Source: TC-15 sp034437275
GTDB taxonomy: Bacteria > Chloroflexota > Anaerolineae > Aggregatilineales > Aggregatilineaceae
NCBI GenBank assembly: GCA_034437275.1
Contig: DAOTUD010000052.1
Span: forward strand, 1-45,751
DNA: 45,751 nt
Direction: 5' to 3'
Positions 8,532 to 17,076 of the stretch are shown here, piece by piece. Position 1 is the stretch's first letter, and every line of letters begins with the position of its first letter. Position numbers and translations under genes: made by a program. A model generated the notes under the pieces. The model ran no database searches. It saw only the letters and a program-made list of their open reading frames with translations, and had not been told where the DNA came from.

Positions 8532-9899
8532 ATGCAGCACTCACACTCAGCGACACTGACTCCCGACACCCTGCGGCAGGCGTGGCGACACGTCCGGCGC
8601 GGCGGGCGCGTGGTGCGGCGCGTTGCCGTGCGTGTGATCCTGCTGGCGCTGCTGGCGCTGCTGCTCGGCGACGGGGTGCTGATCGACCGGTCGCTGCGCG
8701 CGCAGGTGATCAACATTGCGCGTGACGAGTTGTTCGATTACGTCTCGTGGGAGATCGACGCGGTGTGGGGCAAGGTGCGCCAGGAACTGCTCGGCGTGCA
8801 TCCCTACCTGCCAGACGACGCGCGGCGCGAGCTGGTGCTGGACTACCTGGACCGGGTGGCGCGCGTGCAAACGCTGAACGGGGAGATCGAGCGCACCTAC
8901 GCCGACCCGGCGATCCCCGATCCGGGCGCGGCCACCGCCGGCCTGCGCGCCGAACGCGACGATCTGCGCGCGCAGTTGGCCGCCGATCAACCGCTGGTGG
9001 AGAGCATCATCGAGGAGCAAGTCTCCGCCGTGCTGGTCGACGAGGGCTTCGGCGTGCTGGGGCAGGTGCTGCCGCCGGTGTCGATGCACTTTTCCGAACT
9101 GCCGATGATCCTGATCATCTCCCCACGCGACCGCATCGCGTTTGAGGTCGACCTCAACCTGGAGCCGCTGACGGTCGAGCAGCGCGCAGCACTGGAAGCC
9201 GCGATCGAGGCCGCGCTGAACGTCTCGGCGCTAATCGAGCCGTTGGGCGGGCTGAGCCTGTACCCGAGCATGATCGTGCAGACCAGCCGCCCGGCGCGCG
9301 CCTTCGAGGTCACGGCCCACGAGTGGGCGCACCATTACCTGGCGTTCTACCCGCTGGGGCTGGAATACACCACGCGGCCCGAGACACGCATCATCAACGA
9401 GACGACCGCGACCTTCTTCGGGCGCACCGTCGCGCAGAAGGTCTTCGCGCGCTACTACCCGGAGCTGCCGCCGCCGGACTACCCGTCGTTTTTCGACGAC
9501 CCCGCCGATCCCGGCCCCGCCGCCAGCGGCGAAGCCACCGCCCCGCCCCGCGACCCCGACGCGCCGCCGCCCTTCGACTTTGGGCGCGAGATGCACACCA
9601 CGCGCGTCACGGTGGACTGGATGCTGGCGGAGGGGTGGGTCGAAGGGGCCGAAACGTACATGGAATACCGGCGGCGCGCATTCGTGCGCAACAGCTACGC
9701 GATCCGCAAGCTGAACCAGGCATACTTCGCCTTTCACGGCGGCTACCAGGGCGCACCCGGCGCGGGCGGCGTCGACCCGACCGGCCCGGCGGTGGAAACC
9801 CTGCGCGACCGCAGCCCCGATCTGCACGCCTTCCTGCGCACGCTGCGCAGTGTCACCACGCGCGACGAGCTGCTGGCCGCATTGGAGCGCGCGCGCTGA
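8532..9899 (+). CDS. Membrane-anchored putative zinc metallopeptidase (HEXXH protein)
   Basis: An uncharacterised 455-residue protein. A single N-terminal membrane segment (about residues 35-52, ILLALLALLLGDGVL) is preceded by a basic stretch, so most of the protein is probably outside the membrane. A zincin motif HEWAH stands at His263-Glu264-His267, followed 22 residues later by NETTA with Glu290, which fits the third zinc ligand of gluzincins. Around 335-355 is a Pro/Asp-rich low-complexity stretch. ATG 8532 is chosen because GAGG lies 5 bases upstream; an in-frame ATG at 8484 would add 16 residues. It lies 84 bases after the exporter and may be expressed with it. Catalytic activity is inferred from motifs only. 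Confidence 0.7.
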   Translation: MQHSHSATLTPDTLRQAWRHVRRGGRVVRRVAVRVILLALLALLLGDGVLIDRSLRAQVINIARDELFDYVSWEIDAVWGKVRQELLGVHPYLPDDARRELVLDYLDRVARVQTLNGEIERTYADPAIPDPGAATAGLRAERDDLRAQLAADQPLVESIIEEQVSAVLVDEGFGVLGQVLPPVSMHFSELPMILIISPRDRIAFEVDLNLEPLTVEQRAALEAAIEAALNVSALIEPLGGLSLYPSMIVQTSRPARAFEVTAHEWAHHYLAFYPLGLEYTTRPETRIINETTATFFGRTVAQKVFARYYPELPPPDYPSFFDDPADPGPAASGEATAPPRDPDAPPPFDFGREMHTTRVTVDWMLAEGWVEGAETYMEYRRRAFVRNSYAIRKLNQAYFAFHGGYQGAPGAGGVDPTGPAVETLRDRSPDLHAFLRTLRSVTTRDELLAALERAR

Positions 9900-9902
9900 G
9901 CG

Positions 9903-10766
9903 TCACTCCGCCGGTGGACCCATCCGAATCCGGTCGCGCATCGCCTCGACCGGCCACATCGCTTCCCAGTTGTCGCTGAAAAACCAGGGATGGATCGCCT
10001 CCAGCCACCACGTCGCGCCCGCCTCCGCGAACGACGCGACCAGCGCGGCGCGGCGCTCCGGGGCGAGGGTGTGCGTCGGCTCGCGGCGATACACCACGTC
10101 GAAGGGACGGTCGCTGGTGCGGTGCGCGTCGATGTACGCGCGCAGCTCGACGACCTGCTCTGGCGTCAGGTCCCCGCGCTCCCCGGCCAGCGGAAACACG
10201 CCATCCCAGCGCGCCGCCCGCCGGAAGGGGGGCTTGTTCGGCCAGTAGCCGCCAACCCACACCGGGACGCGCGGCGTCTGGGCCGGGGTCGGCAGGAAGC
10301 GCGCCTCGTCCACGCGATAATACGCCCCCTCGAAGCTGAAGCGCTCCCCGGACCACAGCCCGTCGAGCACGGCCAGCGCCTCGTCGAGCATCTGGCCGCG
10401 CGCGCGGGGCTGCGTTTCCTCGCCGAAGGCGTCCCACTCGGTGGGGCTGCCGCTGCCCAGGCCCACGCCCAGGATCAGCCGCCCGTCCGACAGGCGGTCA
10501 ATCGACACCGTCTCGCGCGCGACCTTCCAGGGGCGGCGGCGCGCCAGCGGCGTGACCAGCGGCCCGAAGCGGATGCGCTCCGTGCGCAGCGCGATCGCGG
10601 TCAGCGCCACCCAGGGATCGACGATATCGAGCTGCCACTCGCGCGCGATGTGGTCCCAGATGAAGAAGCCGTCCCACCCGGCCTGCTCGGCCTCAACCGC
10701 CAGATCGGCCAGCACCTTCGCATCCCCGAACGGGCCGAACGGCGGGATATCCAGGCCGTATTTCAT
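9903..10766 (-). CDS. F420-dependent/luciferase-like monooxygenase-family oxidoreductase
   Basis: A 287-residue LLM-class TIM-barrel flavin/F420 enzyme. Typical features are the opening MKYGLDIPPFGPFGD, FIWDHI, the core RIRFGPLVTPLARRRPW, and GVGLGSG. The C-terminus ends WAMWPVEAMRDRIRMG-like as in many F420 members. The frame extends upstream, but the ATG at 10766 overlaps the stop of the upstream gene as ATGA, indicating translational coupling and fixing the start. It converges on the HEXXH gene with a 3-base gap. Cofactor F420 versus FMN cannot be decided from sequence; the substrate is unknown. Confidence 0.88.
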   Translation of the reverse strand: MKYGLDIPPFGPFGDAKVLADLAVEAEQAGWDGFFIWDHIAREWQLDIVDPWVALTAIALRTERIRFGPLVTPLARRRPWKVARETVSIDRLSDGRLILGVGLGSGSPTEWDAFGEETQPRARGQMLDEALAVLDGLWSGERFSFEGAYYRVDEARFLPTPAQTPRVPVWVGGYWPNKPPFRRAARWDGVFPLAGERGDLTPEQVVELRAYIDAHRTSDRPFDVVYRREPTHTLAPERRAALVASFAEAGATWWLEAIHPWFFSDNWEAMWPVEAMRDRIRMGPPAE

Positions 10767-11083
10767 GCCTCGTCTTCCCCCTCCACGTCGTCGGTGCGCG
10801 CCTGGCTGTAGAACGCCCCGCCCACGCGCCACGCCACACGCATCAGCAGCAGCACGCCGGTGCCGACGATGATCGTCGCGGACCCGTACAGCGCCACGTC
10901 ATCATCCCCGACGATCACGCCGCCCAGCGTCGCGATCCCGGCGAACAGCCAGATCAGCCCATAGGCGACGGCTTCGTTGCTGCTGGTCCAGCTTTCCGGC
11001 AGCGCCTTCATGCGCCGCTGCACGAGCGCCGCCCCGCCGAGCACGGCGGCAATACCCAGTACTGTATAAATGATAGTCTGCAT
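10763..11083 (-). CDS. Small integral membrane protein
   Basis: A 106-residue protein with three predicted membrane segments: IIYTVLGIAAVLGGAALV (3-20), GLIWLFAGIATLGGVIV (42-58) and ATIIVGTGVLLLMRVAW (69-85). The tail is acidic (DDVEGEDEA). A strong AAGGAGG ribosome site precedes the ATG. The stop overlaps the start of the luciferase-like gene, so the two are co-translated. No recognised family. Confidence 0.75.
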   Translation of the reverse strand: MQTIIYTVLGIAAVLGGAALVQRRMKALPESWTSSNEAVAYGLIWLFAGIATLGGVIVGDDDVALYGSATIIVGTGVLLLMRVAWRVGGAFYSQARTDDVEGEDEA

Positions 11084-11113
11084 CGGTTTTCCTCCTTATG
11101 GTTGGCAGCCTCC

Positions 11114-11142
11114 ATTATGCGCGCATTGCGCGGTTTTGTCGA
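11114..11142 (-). promoter_or_regulatory. Candidate promoter for the small membrane protein/oxidoreductase pair
   Basis: Read on the minus strand: -35 TCGACA (11142-11137), 17-base spacer, -10 CATAAT (11119-11114), about 30 bases before the ATG at 11083. Confidence 0.5.
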
Positions 11143-11241
11143 AGGCTGGTTCTCGCCCGGGCAGCGGGGATAGAAAATAGGGGGGCCTCCTGTGTGAAAG
11201 GGACCAGAGGGAAAACGCAATGCACACCGCCGCGACCTACA

Positions 11242-12447
11242 TCACGACCCGGCTTCGGGCTGCGAGTCGTCCTCCGCGTCACCTGCTGCATCGTCGGCGG
11301 TGCGGTCCTGGGTCGTGCTGTCCCCGGCGGCGGCATCGTCGGGCGGCGCGGCTTGTTCCAACCGCTGGCGAAAATCCGGCGGCGGCACGATCAGCGTTTC
11401 GGACCGGTTCTCGTCCGGTGGCGTGTCGTCCCCGGTGTCGTCGGAGGCGTGGTTGTCCGGGCGACGGACCTGCTGCAAGCTGTGCCCCCAGTTCGGCGGC
11501 GGCACGATCAGCGTCTCGCGGCGATTGTCCACCTCCGCCAGGGCGGGATCGCGCGCCTCGTCGGATGTGGGCGGGACCGCATCACGCGGGGCCTCCGCCG
11601 GGCCGGAGGTGTGCGTGGTGCGCGCCAGCACTGAGTCCGCCAGATCGTGCCTGGCGGGCGCGGCGGTCTGCGCGGGGTCGTCCGGCGGCGGGGCGGTCTG
11701 CTCCCGCGGGGGACTGGCCAACACCGCGCCGCTGGGCCGCAGGTCGGCGGGGGCCTCGGGTTGGGCGGCAGCTTCGCGCACCGGCAGCCATGCCGCCAGC
11801 GCCTGCTCGCCGGACTGCGTGTGGTTTTGCAGCGTGAAGCGCGCCTCGTTGATCAGCAGCAGCCCGCGCAGCACACGCAGGTTAAGCTGCGTGTCGCGCT
11901 GGACGGGGTCGTCCGCGTCCAGGTCTTCGATCAGGCACGGCAGGCTGGGATACGGGCCGCTGGCGGGCGGCTCGAAGGCGGCGCGCACCCACACCCCCGG
12001 CGCGGGACTCTTGGCGTCGGACACCAGCAGGTACTTCAGCGTCCCGATCGACCGCGCGACCTGGGCCAGCAAGCACAGGCTCTCGTAGAAGCTCTCCGGG
12101 TGGACGAACACCGGCTGCGACTGCTCCAGCCGCAGCGTTCCCCGCTCGTTCAAATACTCCACCAGCCAGGGCGGGAAGGCGTCCGGCGCAATCGCGCGGC
12201 GCTGGTACTGGTGGAGCGTGCCGCCGCTGCGGACGTGGATCAGCGCCGCCCACGCCTTGATCAAATTCAGCGTGATCTCCAGGCTGCGCCGGATCAGCCG
12301 GAACTGTGCTTTGGCCTCCTCCGGCTCCTCGACGTGCTCGGCAATCGCCAGCCGTCCCAGCGCATGGTTCAGCGGGCTGGCCACCCGCCGGTATAAAAAA
12401 TCCTTGATAAACTTGATGCTCTCCCAATCCAGGGTCTTGAAGGTCAT
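11242..12447 (-). CDS. Degenerate histidine-kinase-like protein with repeated ETLIVPPP motif
   Basis: Unrecognised 401-residue protein. Residues 1-215 are helical then mixed, and parallel the neighbouring gene: an opening DFLYRRVASPLNHALGRL helix resembling a DHp helix, a second helix RRSLEITLNLIKAW, and an ATPase-like half (SFYESLCLLAQVARS) without N, G1 or G2 boxes. Residues 220-401 are Pro/Ala/Asp-rich and probably disordered. In the tail, ETLIVPPP(N/D)(W/F) followed by L-x-Q occurs twice, about 40 residues apart, which looks like a docking or phosphorylation motif. The ATG overlaps the stop of the upstream gene as ATGA. Function is inference: a scaffold or pseudokinase partner. Confidence 0.65.
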   Translation of the reverse strand: MTFKTLDWESIKFIKDFLYRRVASPLNHALGRLAIAEHVEEPEEAKAQFRLIRRSLEITLNLIKAWAALIHVRSGGTLHQYQRRAIAPDAFPPWLVEYLNERGTLRLEQSQPVFVHPESFYESLCLLAQVARSIGTLKYLLVSDAKSPAPGVWVRAAFEPPASGPYPSLPCLIEDLDADDPVQRDTQLNLRVLRGLLLINEARFTLQNHTQSGEQALAAWLPVREAAAQPEAPADLRPSGAVLASPPREQTAPPPDDPAQTAAPARHDLADSVLARTTHTSGPAEAPRDAVPPTSDEARDPALAEVDNRRETLIVPPPNWGHSLQQVRRPDNHASDDTGDDTPPDENRSETLIVPPPDFRQRLEQAAPPDDAAAGDSTTQDRTADDAAGDAEDDSQPEAGS

Positions 12448-13700
12448 GATGAACTCTCTTGGCTATCTGCGGCAGGCTGTGCGTCGGAACTGGCCGACGA
12501 CTGTGCTGCTGCGTCCGGGTCTTCGGCGGACGATTCCGCCGCATCTGGCGCGACCGGGCGCAGGCTGTGCGTTTCCAGGGCCGGGTTAGACGTGGCCGCC
12601 GGGGGCTTGCGGGTGATGGCCGGCGGTTTGGGGCCGGGAATCTTGACCGGGACGATCACGCTGTCGCCGGTGGAGCTGGTCGTGCGGGTGCCGCCGCGCG
12701 CCGAGGTATCCTCCGTGCTCTGCGCCGGGGCGGACTCGGGCGTGGGCGTGGCCGCTGGTTTCAGGTCGAAGCCGGGCGTCAGCGGGACGACGGGCGGCGG
12801 ACTGGGGGCCGGGGTGCTGTCCGGCAGGACCGGCGTGTCGATGTCCGACGAGACGTGCACAGCGGGTGCGCGCTCCGCAGGCTCGACCGGCGGGGCGTCG
12901 CCTTCGGCGGCGTCCGGCGGGGGATGGGCGGCGGGCGGCGGGCGCAGCATCCCCAGCGTCGGCGCGGCGGCCTCCGGGCCGAGGACTGTCTCCGGGATGT
13001 GGGCAGTGGCGGGTTCCGTTGGCGGGGCCGGAGCAGGTTTGGCGGATACCCCGACCTTGTGCACCAACAGCGCAAACTCGCCATACTTCGCCGTGACGTT
13101 GAGCGTCACCTCGCTGCCGTTCAGCCGCACGAAATCGCGCGCGGTGCGCAGCTCGAAGCGCGTGTCCTGCGCGCGCCAATGATCGCCGAAGCTGGCCAGC
13201 AGATCGTCGAGCGTGGCGGGAATCGCGCGCACCAGGTCGAAGCGCACACGGAACCATGCCCCCTGCTCGACCACCTCGACTTGCAGCCGCACCCCGGTGC
13301 CCTGCGTGTAGGCCGCCGAATAGAGCAGCAGCAGCGCCTCTTGCAGCGTTTCCTGGTTGGCGTGCAGCAGGATGTTGGGCGATACGGCGGGCGGCGGGCT
13401 GAGCTGCAACTGCCGCCCCAGCCACGCCAGCAGCGTGTTGACCTCAAACGGGCGGATCGCGCGTTCAGGGACGGCCTCGCCCATCTTGAAGCGCACCAGG
13501 TACGACCACGCGGTAAACAGGTTGAGCACATTCGCGATCTTGTTGGCGGCGCGTTCTTTCCAATAGCCAGGCGGTTTGTCGTCGGCCTCGGGCATATCGC
13601 TGAGCGCGATCCCCGACAGCGCCGCGTTCAGCGCGTCGGCAATGCGGTTGTAGAGCAAGAATTGTAGATCGGCCAGGGCTTGCCAATCGGGTTCGCGCAT
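12444..13700 (-). CDS. Degenerate histidine-kinase-like protein with disordered Pro-rich tail
   Basis: A 418-residue paralogue of the following gene in the same operon. The N-terminal 215 residues have FLLYNRIADALNAALSGI (DHp-like, no His), NKIANVLNLFTAW, and an ATPase-like half in which NQETLQEALLLLYSAA sits where an N box would be and VTLNVTAKYGEFALLV at the end. Nucleotide-binding glycines are absent. Residues 220-418 are Pro/Ala/Ser/Thr-rich, with VIVPVKIPGPKPP recalling the partner's IVPPP motif. Comparison with ChpT/pseudokinase-type proteins is my inference from the pattern. Coupled to the downstream gene by a 4-base overlap, so the two products are probably made together. Confidence 0.65.
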   Translation of the reverse strand: MREPDWQALADLQFLLYNRIADALNAALSGIALSDMPEADDKPPGYWKERAANKIANVLNLFTAWSYLVRFKMGEAVPERAIRPFEVNTLLAWLGRQLQLSPPPAVSPNILLHANQETLQEALLLLYSAAYTQGTGVRLQVEVVEQGAWFRVRFDLVRAIPATLDDLLASFGDHWRAQDTRFELRTARDFVRLNGSEVTLNVTAKYGEFALLVHKVGVSAKPAPAPPTEPATAHIPETVLGPEAAAPTLGMLRPPPAAHPPPDAAEGDAPPVEPAERAPAVHVSSDIDTPVLPDSTPAPSPPPVVPLTPGFDLKPAATPTPESAPAQSTEDTSARGGTRTTSSTGDSVIVPVKIPGPKPPAITRKPPAATSNPALETHSLRPVAPDAAESSAEDPDAAAQSSASSDAQPAADSQESSS

Positions 13701-13762
13701 GATGGTGTCTTTCTGGTATGCAGTGCGTTAAAAAACCGTTGTTATGGTCCCTAAACACACGA

Positions 13763-13787
13763 ATGCGGAGCCGGTTCGGTTCCGCAT
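13763..13787. terminator. Hairpin between the CxxC protein and the kinase-like pair
   Basis: ATGCGGA and TCCGCAT form a 7-bp stem with an inner CCG/CGG stem and a GTT loop. It lies just after the minus-strand gene at 13823 and before the kinase-like pair. No clear T-run follows, so it may be an attenuator or a processing site. Confidence 0.4.
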
Positions 13788-13822
13788 CCGCTGGGATTGT
13801 GTGTCACAATGGCGTCGTATGC

Positions 13823-14182
13823 TCAGACCCCCTCGAGCATCATCTCCTGGCGAATCGCCGGGATGTTGGTCCGGGCCAGATAGGCCCGCATATCCCTCAG
13901 CGCCCGGTCATACATCCGCAGCAGTTCCGCGTCCGGTTCTTTGAAGCGGCGCAGCGATTGCAGCGTGCACAGCGTGCAGCCGCGCATCGCCCGGTAACTG
14001 TCCGTTTCGCAAGCCAAACAGCCGTTCAGCCGGACCATCATCAACATAAACGCCAGGACTTCTTCGTGTGTCTCTGGCAGCCCCGTCACCCGGTCAATCA
14101 GATCGCGCCAGGCCGGGCCGCGCGCATCCCGCACGCGCGAGATCACATAGTGCGGGAACATCAACTCGTTTTTGGTGTACAT
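13823..14182 (-). CDS. Small conserved-type protein with two CxxC motifs
   Basis: A 119-residue soluble protein of unknown function. The centre carries NGCLACETDSYRAMRGCTLC, two CxxC pairs about 13 residues apart, suitable for a zinc or iron-sulphur site or redox chemistry. The rest is helical (EEVLAFMLMMVRL, DAELLRMYDRALRDMRAYL). A distant resemblance to AhpD/carboxymuconolactone decarboxylase helices around a CxxC was considered but is not convincing. It is the first gene upstream of the kinase-like pair on the same strand, separated by 122 bases and a hairpin. The ribosome site is weak (GGGGTGGG). Confidence 0.65.
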   Translation of the reverse strand: MYTKNELMFPHYVISRVRDARGPAWRDLIDRVTGLPETHEEVLAFMLMMVRLNGCLACETDSYRAMRGCTLCTLQSLRRFKEPDAELLRMYDRALRDMRAYLARTNIPAIRQEMMLEGV

Positions 14183-14401
14183 CCCACCCCGTCCTTGTAA
14201 TGTCGTGTCGTAACGAATAATACGTCCTCATGATGTATCTAGGATAAAAAACGAGTCTTTACTATCATAGCGTACTCCAGTACTAGATGAGGTTATAAAT
14301 GGGTTAGGCTTCGGTCAGAACGGAGGACTAATAGTACGACAGTCCTATATGCCGAGAGCAATCGCATCAAAATGCGAAGCCGCGGCTCCATAGACGGTTG
14401 G
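14183..14401. other. Intergenic stretch without a recognised gene
   Basis: AT-richer than its surroundings. An inverted repeat AGGACT (14324-14329) / AGTCCT (14341-14346) is visible. No tRNA cloverleaf, ORF or convincing promoter pair was found. Confidence 0.5.
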
Positions 14402-14512
14402 CCTCGCCCCCTCCGCCCTGACGAGCGGTGTCCCCTCACCCATCCAAGGGGCGAGGGGAAAAAAACGCGCGCTGTGACTCCCCCTCGCCCACTGCAAAGA
14501 ATGTGGGCAAAG
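14402..14512 (+). repeat. Family-2 miniature GC-rich repeat
   Basis: CCTCGCCCCCTCCGCCCTG, then GGGGCGAGGGGAAAAA, then GTGACTCCCCCTCGCCC. The same order of blocks is found in reverse at 30188-30297, so this is a dispersed repeat and not a coding region. Confidence 0.7.
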
Positions 14513-14563
14513 ATCAGCCAGCCAAGCTAGAGAGGCAAACGCACGGGGCACCGAAATACAATT

Positions 14564-14592
14564 AAAAACCTCCCCCCGCGCAGGACGGGAGG
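14564..14592 (-). terminator. Rho-independent terminator of lpdA
   Basis: On the minus strand CCTCCC (14592-14587), loop, GGGAGG (14574-14569), followed by TTTTTAATT. It lies 12 bases after the lpdA stop. Confidence 0.75.
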
Positions 14593-14603
14593 AGGGGAGC
14601 GCA

Positions 14604-16007
14604 TCACATGTGGATCATGTGGCCTTCCAGGCCGTGCGCGACCTCCAGCAGCGCCTCGGACAGGGTCGGATGGGCGTGCACATTGCGCGCGATCTCGTGC
14701 GGCGTCAGTTCCCACATCTGCGCGAGCGTCAGTTCGGGCAGCAGTTCGGTCACGTCCGGGCCGATCAGGTGGCCGCCCAAAATCTCGCCGTATTGCTTGT
14801 CGCTGATGAGCTTGACAAAGCCGCTGCCTTCGTCCAGGCCGAGCGCTTTCCCGTTGGCCTGGAAGGGGAATTTGGCGACCTCGATATCGTACCCGGCCTC
14901 TTTGGCTTCCTCCTCGGTGTAGCCAAAGCTGGCGACCTGCGGCTGGCAGTAGGTGCAGCGCGGCAGCATCTTGTAGTCGAGCGTGACCGTCTCTGCGCCG
15001 GCGATGTTCTCCGCGCACACAATGCCCATCGCCGAACCGACGTGCGCCAGCATCAGCTTGGCCGTCACGTCGCCCACCGCCCACACGCCGGACACGCTGG
15101 TCGCCATGCGCTCGTCGATGGCAATCGCGCCGCCGTCGGTCAGTTCCAGCCCGGCGATGTTCTCCAGGCCGAAGCCCGCCACGCGCGGCGTGAACCCGGT
15201 CGCCATCATCGCCTGCTGTGCTTCGAGCACCTGCGTGTCGTCGCCCTGCTGCACCGTGACCTTGACGCCGTCGCCGGTGTCCTCGATCGACTGCATCGCG
15301 GTGCCGGTCATGACGTTCACACCCAGGCGCTTGTACTGCTTTTCGAGTTCTTTGGAGACTTCCGGGTCCTCGTTGGGCAGCAGGTGCGGGAAGTATTCGA
15401 CCAGCGTCACCGCCACGCCGTAATTGTGCATGATATAGGCGAACTCCATGCCAATTGGCCCGGCCCCGACGATCACGATGCTCTCCGGCAGCGTGTCGTT
15501 CATGATCGCCTCCAGGTAGGTGATCACGTTGTCGGACAGTTCCACGCCGGGCAGCAGGTTGACTTCCGCGCCGGTGGCGATGACCAGGTTCTTGGTTTGC
15601 AGCGTTTCGCTGCCGCCGTCGTTCAGGTCCACCTCGACGGTATTCTTGTCCTGGATGGTGCCCCAGCCTTCGTAAGTGTCGACCTTGTTCTTCTTCATCA
15701 AGAAGCCGACACCCTTCACCAGCCGGTTGGACACCTTGCGGCTGCGCTTGAAGGCCGCGCTGTAATCCACCTCGACCCCCTCGCCGCCGTTAAAGCCGAA
15801 GTCCTTCATGCGGTGCTGCACGATGTGCGCCAGTTCGGCGTTGCGCAGCAGCGACTTGGACGGAATACAGCCCACATTCAGGCACACCCCGCCCCACCAT
15901 TCTTTTTCGATAATCGCGGTCTTCAGGCCGAGCTGCGCGCTGCGAATCGCAGCCACATAACCGCCTGGCCCCGCGCCAAGTACGACAACGTCATATTCTT
16001 GTGCCAT
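14604..16007 (-). CDS. lpdA: Dihydrolipoyl dehydrogenase
   Basis: FAD/NAD-dependent flavoenzyme (E3) that reoxidises dihydrolipoamide in 2-oxoacid dehydrogenase complexes or glycine cleavage. The 467 residues contain the FAD site GAGPGGYVAA (11-20), the redox disulfide Cys42/Cys47 in GGVCLNVGCIPSK, the NAD site VIVGAGPIGMEFA, the second FAD motif VWAVGDVT and the C-terminal HAHPTLSEA with catalytic His and Glu. Full length and typical. AAAAGGAG precedes the ATG. No E1 or E2 genes are adjacent; a terminator follows, so it is probably a single-gene unit. Confidence 0.97.
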   Translation of the reverse strand: MAQEYDVVVLGAGPGGYVAAIRSAQLGLKTAIIEKEWWGGVCLNVGCIPSKSLLRNAELAHIVQHRMKDFGFNGGEGVEVDYSAAFKRSRKVSNRLVKGVGFLMKKNKVDTYEGWGTIQDKNTVEVDLNDGGSETLQTKNLVIATGAEVNLLPGVELSDNVITYLEAIMNDTLPESIVIVGAGPIGMEFAYIMHNYGVAVTLVEYFPHLLPNEDPEVSKELEKQYKRLGVNVMTGTAMQSIEDTGDGVKVTVQQGDDTQVLEAQQAMMATGFTPRVAGFGLENIAGLELTDGGAIAIDERMATSVSGVWAVGDVTAKLMLAHVGSAMGIVCAENIAGAETVTLDYKMLPRCTYCQPQVASFGYTEEEAKEAGYDIEVAKFPFQANGKALGLDEGSGFVKLISDKQYGEILGGHLIGPDVTELLPELTLAQMWELTPHEIARNVHAHPTLSEALLEVAHGLEGHMIHM

Positions 16008-16143
16008 ATATGAAAACTCCTTTTACACAGAGGTTGCTTGTGTGTAGAAGCTTAACGCAATCGGCCTGTTTCGCCCATAGCGGTGTGGGGGGTGGGCTGC
16101 TCAGGTGGAGGGATTTACAGGTAATCAGGGCGGCAGCGGGTTG

Positions 16144-16222
16144 GCCTCATCCCTTAACCCCTTTCCCGCACTTCCCATCATACAAGGGAGAGGGACCCGG
16201 CTCTGCCGGAAGGGTGAGGGGC
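16144..16222 (-). repeat. Family-3 miniature repeat
   Basis: On the minus strand it reads CCCTCACCCTTCCGGCAGAG, then CCGGGTCCCTCTCCCT, and ends near GGGATGAGGCC. The same blocks form the body of the element inserted at 33347-33508. It lies in the 237-bp gap upstream of lpdA. Confidence 0.7.
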
Positions 16223-16244
16223 GGTTACGCGCCAGACACGCGCC

Positions 16245-16841
16245 TCAGTTCGTCTGGACGGTGATCATGATCTGCTCCACGCCGTACACGACGTCCTCGA
16301 CCGTGAACGCCCCGCCGACCACATCGGCCAGCCGCTGGTTGAGTTCGGCAGTTGCCCGGACGTTCAGCGCTTCGTCGATGGCGGCGGTCAGTTCCGCCGG
16401 AGGACTGACGCCCGGCAGCCCCAGTTTGCCAGCGGTGAGCTTGACGCCGTCGCGGTCGGGGGTCGGGAACAGGTAGACTTCCAGCGTCCCCTCGACCCGC
16501 GAGCCGTACACGCGCGTGTTGAACCCCACCACGAAGAAGCCGCCTTCGTCCGCGCGCACCCAGCGCACCGCACTGATCGCCGGCGCGGCGCGCAGTTCCT
16601 CGTACAGCAGCACCCGCACCTCGTCGCTGGGAATGGTGACATCCTCAAAATTGGGTGGGCGGTCGGTCGCTTCGACCTGCTGCTGGCTGTCGTCGCTGCC
16701 ATCATCCGCATCGAGCGCGTTGATCACGGCCCGCGCCACCAACACCACCAGCGCCAACGCCAGCACGATCCCGACCAGGACCGGCAGTGGGCCATACTGC
16801 TGCCAACGGTTGGTGCGGCGTCTACGGTTCCGAGTGTGCAT
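16245..16841 (-). CDS. Membrane-anchored hypothetical protein
   Basis: A 198-residue protein with a very basic N-terminus (MHTRNRRRRTNR), one membrane segment (about 19-38, VLVGIVLALALVVLVARAVI), an Asp/Gln-rich linker and an extracytoplasmic alpha/beta domain of about 140 residues. By topology it is N-in with the domain outside. No family recognised. CAGGGGGACAG lies just before the ATG. A 235-bp gap separates it from the PAP2 gene upstream; nothing identifiable there apart from AT-rich patches. Confidence 0.65.
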   Translation of the reverse strand: MHTRNRRRRTNRWQQYGPLPVLVGIVLALALVVLVARAVINALDADDGSDDSQQQVEATDRPPNFEDVTIPSDEVRVLLYEELRAAPAISAVRWVRADEGGFFVVGFNTRVYGSRVEGTLEVYLFPTPDRDGVKLTAGKLGLPGVSPPAELTAAIDEALNVRATAELNQRLADVVGGAFTVEDVVYGVEQIMITVQTN

Positions 16842-17076
16842 ATCTGTCCCCCTGGAGTGAGCTGGCCCCGTTGGGCCGGGTCTGTCAACTACAATCTGGA
16901 CAATTTGACGGTCATACGCCCCACATTTTGCGTCCAGTCGAGTATACTAGAGAGCGCACAGGCCCGCCATTACCGCCGGGGCAGCTTCAGGCAATTGGAT
17001 CAAATGGCAACAAGGGCCTTCTCAACACAAAACCGGGGCGCAAACGCTGCACCCTGGCAGAGTTAGTATACGCAGG

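Noticed and set aside
14261..14346. Possible tRNA or small RNA
   Set aside because: Only one short inverted repeat was found; no cloverleaf, anticodon arm or terminator could be drawn.
14610..16013. Full-length plus-strand frame opposite lpdA
   Set aside because: Antisense shadow of a canonical E3 enzyme; no start site or domain support.
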